64,000 nucleotides of DNA from Bradyrhizobium betae. GTDB lineage: Bacteria > Pseudomonadota > Alphaproteobacteria > Rhizobiales > Xanthobacteraceae. A program made the translations under genes and the position numbers. Position 1 is the first letter of the stretch. Each line of letters starts with the position of its first letter. The stretch lies in assembly GCF_004123905.1 (NCBI RefSeq), contig NZ_MZXW01000004.1, forward strand, positions 372,001 through 436,000. Reading direction: 5' to 3'. This document shows, in pieces, positions 55,120 to 63,561 of the stretch. The notes beneath the pieces were generated by a model that worked only from the letters and a program-made list of their open reading frames with translations, did no database searches and was not told the origin of the DNA.

Positions 55120-55876
55120 GCTCCTTACCCTCGATCGCGTTACGGCCGGATACGGAGCTGGTGCCGTCGTCCTTGAGGATGTCTCGATCGGCTTCTCGTC
55201 GACCACTTCTTGTGCGCTGCTTGGTCGAAACGGGGTCGGCAAGACGACTCTTTTGGCCACGGTCATGGGTCTCACTGAACTCGGACACGGACGCATTGTC
55301 TTTGAAGGACGGGACATCTCTAAGCTCGACGTCCACCTGCGCTCTTTGTCAGGCATTGCGCTCGTACCACAGGAACGGGAGATTTTCGCGTCTCTCTCAG
55401 TGCAGGATAATCTAGCCGTTGCCGTACAGCCAAAAGGCAAATGGACAGTGGACGCCGCATATGAGCTGTTCCCCCGTCTCGCCGAACGTCGGCGCAATTA
55501 CGGCAATCAACTCTCCGGCGGCGAGCAACAGATGCTCGCAATAGCGCGGGCTCTCGTTAGCAATCCCAAGATTCTTTTGCTGGATGAGCCGTTCGAAGGA
55601 CTGGCTCCTGTCATCATCGAACAGTTGGCAGACGCGCTCAATCGTGTCCGCCGCGCAGGTGATCTGACAATCGTCTTGGTTGAGCACCACGTCGAGTTGG
55701 CGTTCAGCCTGACCGACAGTTCGATCGTTTTGGATCGCGGACGAGTGGCGTGGGCAGGTACAAATGACGAACTGCGCTCGAACCCATCAAAATTGGCGAG
55801 CTTACTTGGTTTCGAAGCCGAGACCGCATCGAAGCGCGTCAGCGTTATTACCAACCAAGGCGGACGAGCTCGGTAG
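55112..55876 (+). CDS. livF: ABC transporter ATPase (LivF)
   Basis: A 254-residue ATPase: Walker A GRNGVGKTT, signature LSGGEQQM, Walker B ILLLDEPFEGLAP and the H-loop LVEHH. The start is ATG 55112 (or 55103), inside the end of livG, showing coupling. It partners with LivG above. Confidence 0.9.
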   Translation: MHELLTLDRVTAGYGAGAVVLEDVSIGFSSTTSCALLGRNGVGKTTLLATVMGLTELGHGRIVFEGRDISKLDVHLRSLSGIALVPQEREIFASLSVQDNLAVAVQPKGKWTVDAAYELFPRLAERRRNYGNQLSGGEQQMLAIARALVSNPKILLLDEPFEGLAPVIIEQLADALNRVRRAGDLTIVLVEHHVELAFSLTDSSIVLDRGRVAWAGTNDELRSNPSKLASLLGFEAETASKRVSVITNQGGRAR

Positions 55877-55915
55877 GGTTCGCCACAATTTCAATTCAAC
55901 GGGGAGTATTACGAA

Positions 55916-57100
55916 ATGTTCAGGATAGGAATGAAGCTGTTGCTGGCGCTTGGCTTGGGCTCAGTGTCTGTAACCGCGGCGATGGCCGACAGCATCAAGA
56001 TCGGCATTATCGGCCCGTTCAGCGGGCCTTTCTCCGACGCCGGCGGACAATATAAGAGGGGCATCGAACTATATCTGCAGAAAGCTGGCGGTAAACTCGG
56101 CGGTCAAGACGTGGAAATCGTGTATCGCGATGATGGTGGCGGGGGGGCGCCCCGCGCTCAGCAACTCGCGGTCGAGCTGATGTCAAATCAGAAGGTGCAA
56201 TACCTCGGCGGGGGTTATCTTACACCAAACACTGTCGCCGTTGCGTCCGCGATTACTCAGGCGAAGATCCCCTACGTGATCTTTAACTCGAATGCGTCTG
56301 ACACCCTGCGAAAATCACCCTACTTCCTCAGGGTCGCCACCACTATTCAGGGGTTGGCAACTCAGAACGCAAGATTTGCAATCGATCAGGGCAAACGTAA
56401 AGGCGTCGTCTTTGCGGTCGACTTCGCCCCGGGTCACGATGCCATTGCGGCCTACACCAAGTCTTTCACAGAGGGAGGCGGCAAAATCGTTGACGTCATC
56501 AAGGTTCCCCTCGATGCAACAGACCTTTCGAGCTACATGCAACGAGTGCAAGATTCGAGTGCTGATGCGCTATTTACGTTTGTCCCGAACGGACCGATTT
56601 CGATAAACCTCGTGCGAGGTTTCACCGAACGACAGCTCAGACAGAAGGGTATGGAGTACTACGGCCTGGGTGAGACCGAGGAGGCATACCTCGACTCGAT
56701 CGGCGAGGCGGCGATAGGCATGTATTCGACCTTGCACTACGGTCCTTTTAGCCCGGACTCGGATACGAACAGGGAATTTGTAAAGGCCTTCAAAGCTAAG
56801 TACGGCGAGAAGCTCCTCCCCGGGCAATTTGTAGCCGCTGCTTACGATGGCATGTACCTGATCGAGCAGATGATCGAAGCGACGAGAGGGAAATCCGACC
56901 CGGAAAAAGCAATGGCGGCAGCCAAAGGTCAAAAATGGGAGAGCCCACGCGGACCTGTCATGATCGATCCTGTGGAGCGCGATCTTATTGAAGACGCCCA
57001 CGTCCGCCAAGTGCGAAAGGTAGACGGCGAACTTCGCAATATTGAAGTGGGAGTGTACAAGGCGATCAAGGATCCTTGGCAGCTCGCTAACCCTCAGTGA
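55916..57100 (+). CDS. livK: ABC transporter solute-binding protein (LivK type)
   Basis: A 394-residue periplasmic binding protein. The signal peptide is MFRIGMKLLLALGLGS followed by VSVTAAMA, cleaved near residue 24. The mature start SIKIGIIGPFSGPFSDAGGQ is typical. It lies 39 bases after livF, completing an HMGFK operon that also includes the FMO, reductase and ThDP genes. It probably binds the island's substrate or a related aromatic acid. Confidence 0.9.
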   Translation: MFRIGMKLLLALGLGSVSVTAAMADSIKIGIIGPFSGPFSDAGGQYKRGIELYLQKAGGKLGGQDVEIVYRDDGGGGAPRAQQLAVELMSNQKVQYLGGGYLTPNTVAVASAITQAKIPYVIFNSNASDTLRKSPYFLRVATTIQGLATQNARFAIDQGKRKGVVFAVDFAPGHDAIAAYTKSFTEGGGKIVDVIKVPLDATDLSSYMQRVQDSSADALFTFVPNGPISINLVRGFTERQLRQKGMEYYGLGETEEAYLDSIGEAAIGMYSTLHYGPFSPDSDTNREFVKAFKAKYGEKLLPGQFVAAAYDGMYLIEQMIEATRGKSDPEKAMAAAKGQKWESPRGPVMIDPVERDLIEDAHVRQVRKVDGELRNIEVGVYKAIKDPWQLANPQ

Positions 57101-57173
57101 TTTGCAATGCTTGTCGTAATCGTGCGCTTCGACCTCGTGTCTGAAGCGCGCGCTCGAAGCAAAGGTTCCGGCA

Positions 57174-57954
57174 ATGTCGCCTCATGGGCTTGTGAAGATC
57201 GATGGTCCGGTTCGGAACGATAACCATGTCCCGGCCGCACGTTTTCAACGCCATTAGCGCGGACGTATTAAATCGGCTTCTCGACGTACTGAGAGCTTTG
57301 CGCGATGACAACACCGTGCGTGTTGTCGTGTTTCGTGGATCCGGTGAACGAGCCTTCGCTTCGGGTGATGACATAAACGAATTTGTGCGTACCTCGCCCT
57401 TCGACGTCTTGGCGATTGCAGCGCGGCTGCGCGCCGTGACCGACATCACGACGTCTATCCCGAATCCGATCACAGCTTCAATCGCAGGATACTGTCTCGG
57501 GGGAGGGTTTGAGCTTGCCCTGGTTTGTGACATCCGAATCGCGGCCGACACTGCGCACTTCGGTTTGCCAGAGATCAAACTGGGAATGCAGCTTGCAGGC
57601 GCTGGGACGGTCCGCCTCACCAAGCTCGCGGGCAGTTCCTCGCACGTATGCTATCGATGATTGGCGATCGGATTGGAGCCGATCGAGCACTCGACTATGG
57701 TTTGTTGGAATCCGTGCATCCGGTATCCGATCGTCCAGAGGCGACCGCGGTATTGGCAATGAAGCTCACGCACCGGCCGCTATTCACCTTTGCTCAGCTT
57801 AAAGCATCCCTCAACACCGCGATTGATGCGGATGTCGCCAGCGCGCTTGACGCGGAAAGCTAAAGCGTTCGCGCTTTACTACGCGACCGCAGACAAGGAA
57901 GAGGGCGTCCGGGCCTTCCTGGAAAAAAGGCCAGCTCTCTTCTCGGGCCGTTAG
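57174..57954 (+). pseudogene. Enoyl-CoA hydratase/isomerase family gene, three frameshifts
   Basis: The crotonase core is recognisable: TMSRPHVFNAIS, GDDINEF, ASIAGYCLGGGFELALVCDIR and FGLPEIKLG. The N-terminus (MSPHGLVKIDGPV, ATG 57174) is out of frame with the core. The core breaks near 57640 after LAGSS, and resumes in another frame as MLSMIGDRIGADRALDYGL. The last part (YYATADKEEGVRAFLEKRPA) is in yet another frame after 57860. The family acts on enoyl-CoA or 3-hydroxyisobutyryl-CoA. It is the first of three decayed valine/isobutyrate genes. Confidence 0.88.
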
Positions 57955-58050
57955 GATCATGGCGGCCTCCACTCAGCGGATGTGCACAGGTGCTCGCCGC
58001 ACAAAGGGGCATATCCGTTCAATCCGTTCATATTTCAGACGAGAAACGGT

Positions 58051-59015
58051 GTTTTCTCTTAACGAAAACTTCCAATTGCGGTTCGTGATATGGCGCGTGG
58101 CACTTTGCGGCGAAGAAGATCGCGCGGCATGCACTAGGCTGGGACGAGGAGAAACACTTTCCGGTCGACGTGATGCGGCAGGCCGCCGAACTTGGCATGG
58201 GCGGTATCTCCATCAAGGACGTTGCTGGCGGCTCCGCGATGACACGGTTCGACGCCGCGCTGATCTTCGAGGCCTTGGCGACGGGGTGTCCGACGGTGTC
58301 AGCCTTCCTCTCGATCCACAATATGGCATCCTGGATGATCGATGCTTACGGCAATGAGAACCAGCGCCATAAGTGGCTGCAAAAACTCTGCACCATTGAG
58401 CTGATTGCGAGCTATCGTCTGTCCGAGCCGGGTGCCGGCTCGGACGCAGCGGCGCTTCGCAACCGCGCGGTACGTGAAGGCGATCATTACGCGCTCAATG
58501 GCCAGAAGCAATTCATTTCGGGTGCCGGCGGCACGGATCTGCTGGTGGCGATGGTGCGGACCGGCGGTGACGGCCCTGGCGGCGTCTCGACGCACGTCAT
58601 CGATAGCAAGACGCCAGGTGTGTCTTTTGGCGCCAATGAGCGGAAGATGGGCTGGAATGCTCAGCCGACCCGCGCGGTGATCTTCGCGAATGCGCGAGTG
58701 CCGGTCGAGAGCCGGCGTGGCGACGAGGGTATCGGCTTCAAGATCGCGATGGCCGGCCTAGACGGCGGCCGTCTCAACATCACAGCCTGCTCGCTCGGCG
58801 GTGCGCAGTCCGCGCTGGACAGGTCGCTGGCCTACATGAATGAGCGCAAGGCATTTGGAAAGCGCTTCGACGAATTCTAGGCGCTTCAGTTCAAGATCGC
58901 GGACATGGCGATTGAACTCGAAGCCGCGCGCCCCTCGCTTTGGTGTGCAGCCTCGATCGAAGACGTGACGGAGGAAATGATCGCCATTTTGCCGAGATCG
59001 ATGCAGACGATCTAA
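58051..59015 (+). pseudogene. Isobutyryl-CoA dehydrogenase-like gene, frameshifted, stopped and truncated
   Basis: An acyl-CoA dehydrogenase relative (IASYRLSEPGAGSDAAALRN, NGQKQFISGAGGTDLL, GGAQSALDRSLAYMNERKAF). The N-terminus (SLNEN, then AKKIARHALGWDEEKHFPVD) is spread over several frames. A TAG at 58878-58880 replaces the usual Gln of FDEFQALQFKIAD. After about 20 more codons the C-terminal ~110 residues are gone. The central part resembles isobutyryl-CoA dehydrogenases of valine breakdown. Confidence 0.88.
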
Positions 59016-59058
59016 AATGGAAGAGAACAAACCAAAAACGGTTCGCGAAGGGATTTCC

Positions 59059-59901
59059 ATGGCAACGGTCGCATTTAGCGGTCTCGGCAATATGGGCGGT
59101 GGCAGCGAATCTCGTCAAAGCAGGTCACAGAGTCGTTGCGCGATCTAGCTGAGACGTCCCGCAGTCAAGCCAAGGCCGATGGCGTCCATATCGCCCAGAG
59201 CTCGGCGGAGGCGGTGGTGGGCGCCAATGTCGTGGTCACTATGCTGCCAACCGGCAAGGCGGTGCTCGGTGTCTGGCACGAAATCGTTCCCGCCATGGAC
59301 AGGGATACGTTGATTATCGACAGTTCTACCATCGACGTCGAGCGCACGCGCAGAGCGCATGCACTGGCTTCCAAGCACGCAGTGCTGTCCGTGGATGCGC
59401 CGGTCTCCGGTGGTACGGGCGGAGCGAAGACTGCGACATTGACCTTCATGTGCGGTGGAGCTGGGAGAGCATTCGAAACGGCTAAGCTTATCCTCGAAAA
59501 GATTGGAAAGAAGATCGTTCATTGTGGCGGCGCCGGCGCGGGGCAGGCGGCGAAGATCTGCAACAACATGATCCTCGGGATTTCCATGATTGCGGAAAGT
59601 GAAGCCTTTGCGCTTGCCGAAAAGCTTGGGCTTTCCCATCAGGCGCCGTTCGATGTTGCCTCAACCTCGTCGGGGCAGTGCTGGTCATTGACTGCCTATT
59701 GCCCGGTGCCGGGCCCGGTGCCGACATCGCGGGCAAACAACGATTACAAGCCAGGCTTTGCTGTCTCGCTCTTGCTGAAGGATTTGCTTTTGGCAAACGA
59801 AGCTGCGTTCTCCGTGCACGCGAGCATACCGTTGTGAGTTCATGCGGCATCCATCTACAAGTGCGATGACGACGCGGGTAACGGCGGAAAGGACTTCTAA
59901 G
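59059..59901 (+). pseudogene. mmsB: 3-hydroxyisobutyrate dehydrogenase, frameshifted
   Basis: Starts MATVAFSGLGNMG, the NAD-binding loop of 3-hydroxyisobutyrate dehydrogenases, then shifts frame after NMGG. AANLVKAGHRVV is in the next frame. The main frame from 59136 holds VVTMLPTGKAV, DAPVSGGTGGAKTATLTFM and the catalytic Lys region GQAAKICNNMILG. The tail (YKCDDDAGNGGKDF) is in another frame again. At least two frameshifts make it non-functional. It oxidises 3-hydroxyisobutyrate in valine catabolism when intact. Confidence 0.88.
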
Positions 59902-59985
59902 TGTCGTGAATTTCCTTCGTCGTCCGGCAGCCGAACGATAGCTCGGGGTAAGTGGGGTTTGCCTCGGGCGGAAAAGCGCAGAGCA

Positions 59986-61356
59986 TCAGGCCTGCCCGCC
60001 GCGCTTTATCGGCATCACCTTTTTCGGATCCAGCCAGTGGTCGATCCGATCAGCCCAATGCTGCATCAGCTTAGTGCGTGAGCCGATCAGTGCTAGCGGT
60101 CCGTGCTTTTTGTAGAGCCCTTCCACAGTAGAGTTATCGAGATGCGCGAGCTGCAGCTCGACGACGTCGCCATCCCATGCCTTGGCGTCCTTGATCTCTT
60201 CATGGTGAGACAGGGTCGAGAAGGTGGTCCGGAATCCGTGGGCACAATGATCAGTCTTGGTGTCAATGCCAAGCAGCCGCAAGCGCTTGTTGAGCGTGTT
60301 GTTTGATAGCGGCGCGTCCTTCGAGCAGGAAAACACGTACCAACGATGGCCGGTCAGCTTCTGAACGCTGCACAGGATTGCGAGTGCCTGCCGAGACACT
60401 GGCACGACATGGTCCCAGCCGGTCTTCATTTTCGCGGCTGGAATAGTCCAGCGTTCGGCGTCCCAATCGACCTCGCTCCACTCCATTTCATTGACCATCC
60501 CGGGGCGGGGAATGGTCAGCGCATCGAAGCGCAAAGCAAGGCCAACAACGTCACTAAACCTCGCTCTCGTCCACGGCGCGCTGATGAGCCTGAAGACGCG
60601 CGTCACGTCGCGTGGTTCGGTAACGCCGGGACGCGGCGTCGAAATGTTGGCAATCATCTGCCCATTCAGGTTGCGGAATGGATTGTAGCCGTCGCCTTCG
60701 ACATCGGCATAGTTGCAGATTTGCTCACCGATGCTGCGCACGCGGTCGCGCGTCTCCAGCTTTCCCTCGGCTTCGTATGAACGCATGAACGCGAGCACGT
60801 CCGGACGCTTGATGTCCTGCCTGTGCAGCTTGCCGAAGCGATCCTTGACGTAGCCGACACGCAGCTCAAGCACCTCGATGGTCTTGGGGTCGCGCACCGC
60901 GACGATCCTGCCGCGTTTGACTTTCTCCACCTTCTTCTTCGCGAGCCACTCGTCGGCCCATTGCTTAAAAGGCCGGGCGGCCGCCTGCCTGTGCTTGTCG
61001 AACTGCTTCTCCGTGCTCGGATCTTTGCCTTCCCTGAGCAGGTCCTTGGCTTTGTCGCGCTCGCGCCTCGCCTCGGCGAGTGAGAACGTACCATCCTTTC
61101 CGTTGCCATAAGGGCCGATGGAATAGGTTTTCTGGCGGCTGTGGAAGCGGTAGCCCATCCGCCAGAGCTTGGAAGCAGCGTTGCCGGGCCTGCTCTCGTC
61201 CGGCGTGACGAAGAGATAGAGACCGCGGCCAGTCACGTCAGAAATCTTGGCGGGGCTCCACGCGCCATTGTCGAATTTCGGTCGGGCGGCGCGGCAGTCG
61301 ACGTCGGTCCTAATCTGCTTGGGGTTGGCGTACGCGCCATGATTCTTGCGGGCCAT
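59986..61356 (-). CDS. Tyrosine-type site-specific integrase
   Basis: A 456-residue integrase of the genomic-island type. An N-terminal Arm/DUF4102-like part (LYLFVTPDESRPGNAASKLW, YSIGPYG, SLAEARRERDKAKDLL) precedes a SAM-like core-binding domain. The catalytic domain has Arg in IPRPGMVNEMEW, Lys in AAKMKTGWDHVVPVS, His-x-x-Arg in HGFRTTFST, His in LAHLDNSTV and Tyr in EGLYKKHG. ATG 61356 (MARKNHGAY) is preferred to a 44-residue longer start. It probably moved the island; a tRNA 3' end fragment is 220 bases from its start. Confidence 0.92.
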   Translation of the reverse strand: MARKNHGAYANPKQIRTDVDCRAARPKFDNGAWSPAKISDVTGRGLYLFVTPDESRPGNAASKLWRMGYRFHSRQKTYSIGPYGNGKDGTFSLAEARRERDKAKDLLREGKDPSTEKQFDKHRQAAARPFKQWADEWLAKKKVEKVKRGRIVAVRDPKTIEVLELRVGYVKDRFGKLHRQDIKRPDVLAFMRSYEAEGKLETRDRVRSIGEQICNYADVEGDGYNPFRNLNGQMIANISTPRPGVTEPRDVTRVFRLISAPWTRARFSDVVGLALRFDALTIPRPGMVNEMEWSEVDWDAERWTIPAAKMKTGWDHVVPVSRQALAILCSVQKLTGHRWYVFSCSKDAPLSNNTLNKRLRLLGIDTKTDHCAHGFRTTFSTLSHHEEIKDAKAWDGDVVELQLAHLDNSTVEGLYKKHGPLALIGSRTKLMQHWADRIDHWLDPKKVMPIKRGGQA

Positions 61357-61577
61357 CTGCTCAATTCCCTCGTTCGGAATAGCGAAATTCGCCGTGAACG
61401 TTTGTTCTCCCGATACCAACACGATACCAACAAAAATGCCAACAAATCGGACGGTTGGGATCGGATGAGAACAAACGGTGACGAACACCCATGTACGCGG
61501 AAGTGCCTATTTTTCAAGGTTTCCGAGCACTGCGCGGACGGTTGCGAACGCTTTGGAACAGGCTTGAACAGCCTAGT

Positions 61578-61606
61578 TGGTGCCCCTGGCCGGAATCGAA
61601 CCGACG
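61578..61606 (-). other. tRNA 3'-end fragment (possible att site)
   Basis: On the minus strand the sequence reads a T-arm (GTCGG TTCGATT CCGGC), then an acceptor strand CAGGGGC and ACCA. This is a tRNA 3' end without a matching 5' acceptor GCCCCTG nearby. It sits on the 5' side of the integrase, where attachment cores are expected. The amino acid identity cannot be set from this piece. Confidence 0.65.
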
Positions 61607-61821
61607 AAAGAACGGTCCTTTCCCCTCCTTAAGTTGGGGCGTTGGGACGGCCCCTCGCAAGACCTCGTGCCGCGGCCACTTGCACGCGACCATAGGTTCG
61701 GAGATTGCTTATGAGGCTCGCAATACCATTCCGACAAAGAGAAATTCTGTAGTAATCTCAATCGACCAAAAAGCTGTAAAATGTCGGAATGGGTGTTGAA
61801 AACACTACGGATTTTCGAAGA

Positions 61822-61865
61822 CTTCCAAGCTGAATACAAGGGTTCGATTCCCTTTACCCGCTCCG
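61822..61865 (+). other. tRNA-Gly(UCC)-like 3' half (possible att site)
   Basis: From the anticodon loop (CTTCCAA with anticodon TCC), the 3' strand of the anticodon stem (GCTGA), a T-arm (AAGGG TTCGATT CCCTT) and acceptor strand TACCCGC with TCC follow, as in tRNA-Gly(UCC). The 5' half (GCGGGT...) is absent. A break at the anticodon loop is a classic crossover point for tyrosine integrases, so this is probably an attachment-site remnant. Confidence 0.7.
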
Positions 61866-61949
61866 ATGTCCGATCTTGAAGATGTAGCGTGTTGTTTCAA
61901 CCAGACGCTATTGGGAGCACCAAATAAGTTGATCCACGGTGTGGATCAC

Positions 61950-63134
61950 TCAGCTTGGCCATTTTGGGTTTTGCCAAGGCAGTAGAAAAGAACGAACAGA
62001 GCCGCGGTCGATTAGCCGCGAGAATTTTTTGTAATTCTGGTGGTCCCGCTGCCATCGGCCAGCCACTACGGTTACAGGAACGACCGCTCGCGCCGATACT
62101 GTTGTGATGTCGTCTAAACTTGAATCGGGACTCCAGACAACCTGTTCAAGGATGGATGATGGAATTAGCGACTCTTGGGCCAACGTATCGGCTTCCTGCT
62201 CTTGGAGATCATCGCTGGCGATCTCCATGTCGTCCACGAAGGCTGTGTGTCCGTCGACCAGTATTTCGTAGTGGAGGCAGATATGGGAGAGCTCATGGAG
62301 GAGGGTGAACCAAAAATTATCTGCCCGATCATAGCGAAGGGTAAGGCCGACGACGGGTGCATTCGTCGAGGTAACCATCGCCGCGCCGTCCAAGAACGTG
62401 CCCGGGAGCGAGGGCATCACAATCACGGCAATACCAAGATGCGAAAGGTTATCGAGTACGCGCTTTATTCCATCAATCTTTGAGCTCAGCTTCGCAAGTT
62501 TCCGCAAGCTCGCTTGGCTGAATTGAGATCGGTCGAATGTGCTTGCCAGCTTTAAGGCTTCCGCGCGCTGCAAGACGGCCGCCTGCCAAAGCAGCAGCGC
62601 ACCCTGATCGGTTTTCGAGGCCGCTCTTTGCGTACGGGTCTTGCGAAGCAGGGCCGATGGCGCCGCCTTCTGAAGCGAGAGCGGGATGAAGTGGGATATA
62701 TCGTCTCTGCCGAGCGAGAAGCCAAGAGTGTTCAGATGCCGAAGTGCATCGCCGGATATCTCGTCAACGCTTTCAGTTTTCCGCTGTCGCGCCACCAATG
62801 AGGCGTACGGAATTCCTAACCCCGCGTGGAGCGAACGGATCATGTCGATCGACAAGCTTCGCTTACCGGTGAGGACTTCCGATACCCGCGCCCGTGACCC
62901 GATATACGGTTCTAGCTGCCGGGGGGTGAGCCCTTTTTCTTCCATCCGGAATTTGATCGCTGCAATCGGATCTGGCGCGTCGACCCGCGCGAACTTTTCC
63001 TCAAACTGCTCGACCAAGGTCGTCAGAACTTCGATCTCGTCATCGAACTCGCCCGAATTTCTAGTCAGCAAGCTAGCGAGGCGAGCTTTCGTCGCCGATA
63101 AGTCGGAAGCATTGCGGATCGGCTTAATGGTCAC
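61950..63134 (-). CDS. XRE-ImmA/IrrE-type antitoxin (HigA-like, long form)
   Basis: A 394-residue protein with an XRE helix-turn-helix (IKFRMEEKGLTPRQLEPYIG, VSEVLTGKRSLS, about residues 65-105) and an ImmA/IrrE metallopeptidase domain with the active-site HELSH (LLHELSHICLH, about residue 280). Its start overlaps the stop of a HigB-like toxin by four bases. In such pairs the protein represses the shared promoter and neutralises the toxin. The fused peptidase suggests stress-controlled release of repression. Confidence 0.82.
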   Translation of the reverse strand: MTIKPIRNASDLSATKARLASLLTRNSGEFDDEIEVLTTLVEQFEEKFARVDAPDPIAAIKFRMEEKGLTPRQLEPYIGSRARVSEVLTGKRSLSIDMIRSLHAGLGIPYASLVARQRKTESVDEISGDALRHLNTLGFSLGRDDISHFIPLSLQKAAPSALLRKTRTQRAASKTDQGALLLWQAAVLQRAEALKLASTFDRSQFSQASLRKLAKLSSKIDGIKRVLDNLSHLGIAVIVMPSLPGTFLDGAAMVTSTNAPVVGLTLRYDRADNFWFTLLHELSHICLHYEILVDGHTAFVDDMEIASDDLQEQEADTLAQESLIPSSILEQVVWSPDSSLDDITTVSARAVVPVTVVAGRWQRDHQNYKKFSRLIDRGSVRSFLLPWQNPKWPS

Positions 63135-63439
63135 GGTATTTTATTCCAGGGTTGCGTTTGGGTGCCGTGCCACGCGGCCGATAGATCAATGGCCAACAGC
63201 ATGACGACGCCGATGCGGAAATCGATCAGCGTGCGGATGCGGAGCGCCGAAGGGAGCAGGTAGAAGACCACCCAAGGCAGCGCCGACACGTCGATATTTT
63301 GAAACTCCGCGGCGAGCGCTGTCGCCGACTGCCATTGCCCCGACCTCATCTCGGCGACCCACGCCTTGACGGTATTATCGTAAGCAGGCGAACCGGCGAG
63401 GAACCCCGCCACCTCGGTTTGTCCCACGAATCTCATCAT
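63131..63439 (-). CDS. higB: HigB-family toxin
   Basis: A 102-residue protein resembling the HigB_toxin mRNA interferase family: KAWVAEMRSGQWQSATALAAEF, then WVVFYLLPSALRIRTLIDFR. It lacks the usual C-terminal THxEYD and ends AWHGTQTQPWNK, so activity is unsure. The start at 63439 (double ATG) follows AGGAGAT, and the operator-like palindrome lies immediately before that. Confidence 0.72.
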   Translation of the reverse strand: MMRFVGQTEVAGFLAGSPAYDNTVKAWVAEMRSGQWQSATALAAEFQNIDVSALPWVVFYLLPSALRIRTLIDFRIGVVMLLAIDLSAAWHGTQTQPWNKIP

Positions 63440-63447
63440 AATCTCCT

Positions 63448-63466
63448 AGCTCCCATTTTGGGAGCT
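63448..63466. promoter_or_regulatory. Operator palindrome O1 of the HigB-HigA pair
   Basis: AGCTCCCA-TTT-TGGGAGCT, perfect 8-bp arms, directly upstream of the higB ribosome site. A second, matching site lies 50 bases away. Binding here would block higB translation start or transcription. Confidence 0.75.
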
Positions 63467-63497
63467 TTTTCCTTGACGGCAAGTGAAAATTGATCCA

Positions 63498-63516
63498 CGC
63501 TCCCAATCCGGGAGCG
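63498..63516. promoter_or_regulatory. Operator palindrome O2
   Basis: CGCTCCC-AATCC-GGGAGCG, the same GCTCCC/GGGAGC arms as O1. The centres are about 50 bp apart, near five helical turns, so dimers would sit on the same face. O2 is 46 bases upstream of the next plus-strand gene, which may share this control. Confidence 0.75.
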
Positions 63517-63561
63517 TTGATGTCTTGCCGGGGTACAACCCAAAAGTTTACGGAGACCGCT

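Noticed and set aside
61578..61865. A complete tRNA gene near the integrase
   Set aside because: Both pieces have only 3' elements; no matching 5' acceptor strand or D-arm could be found.
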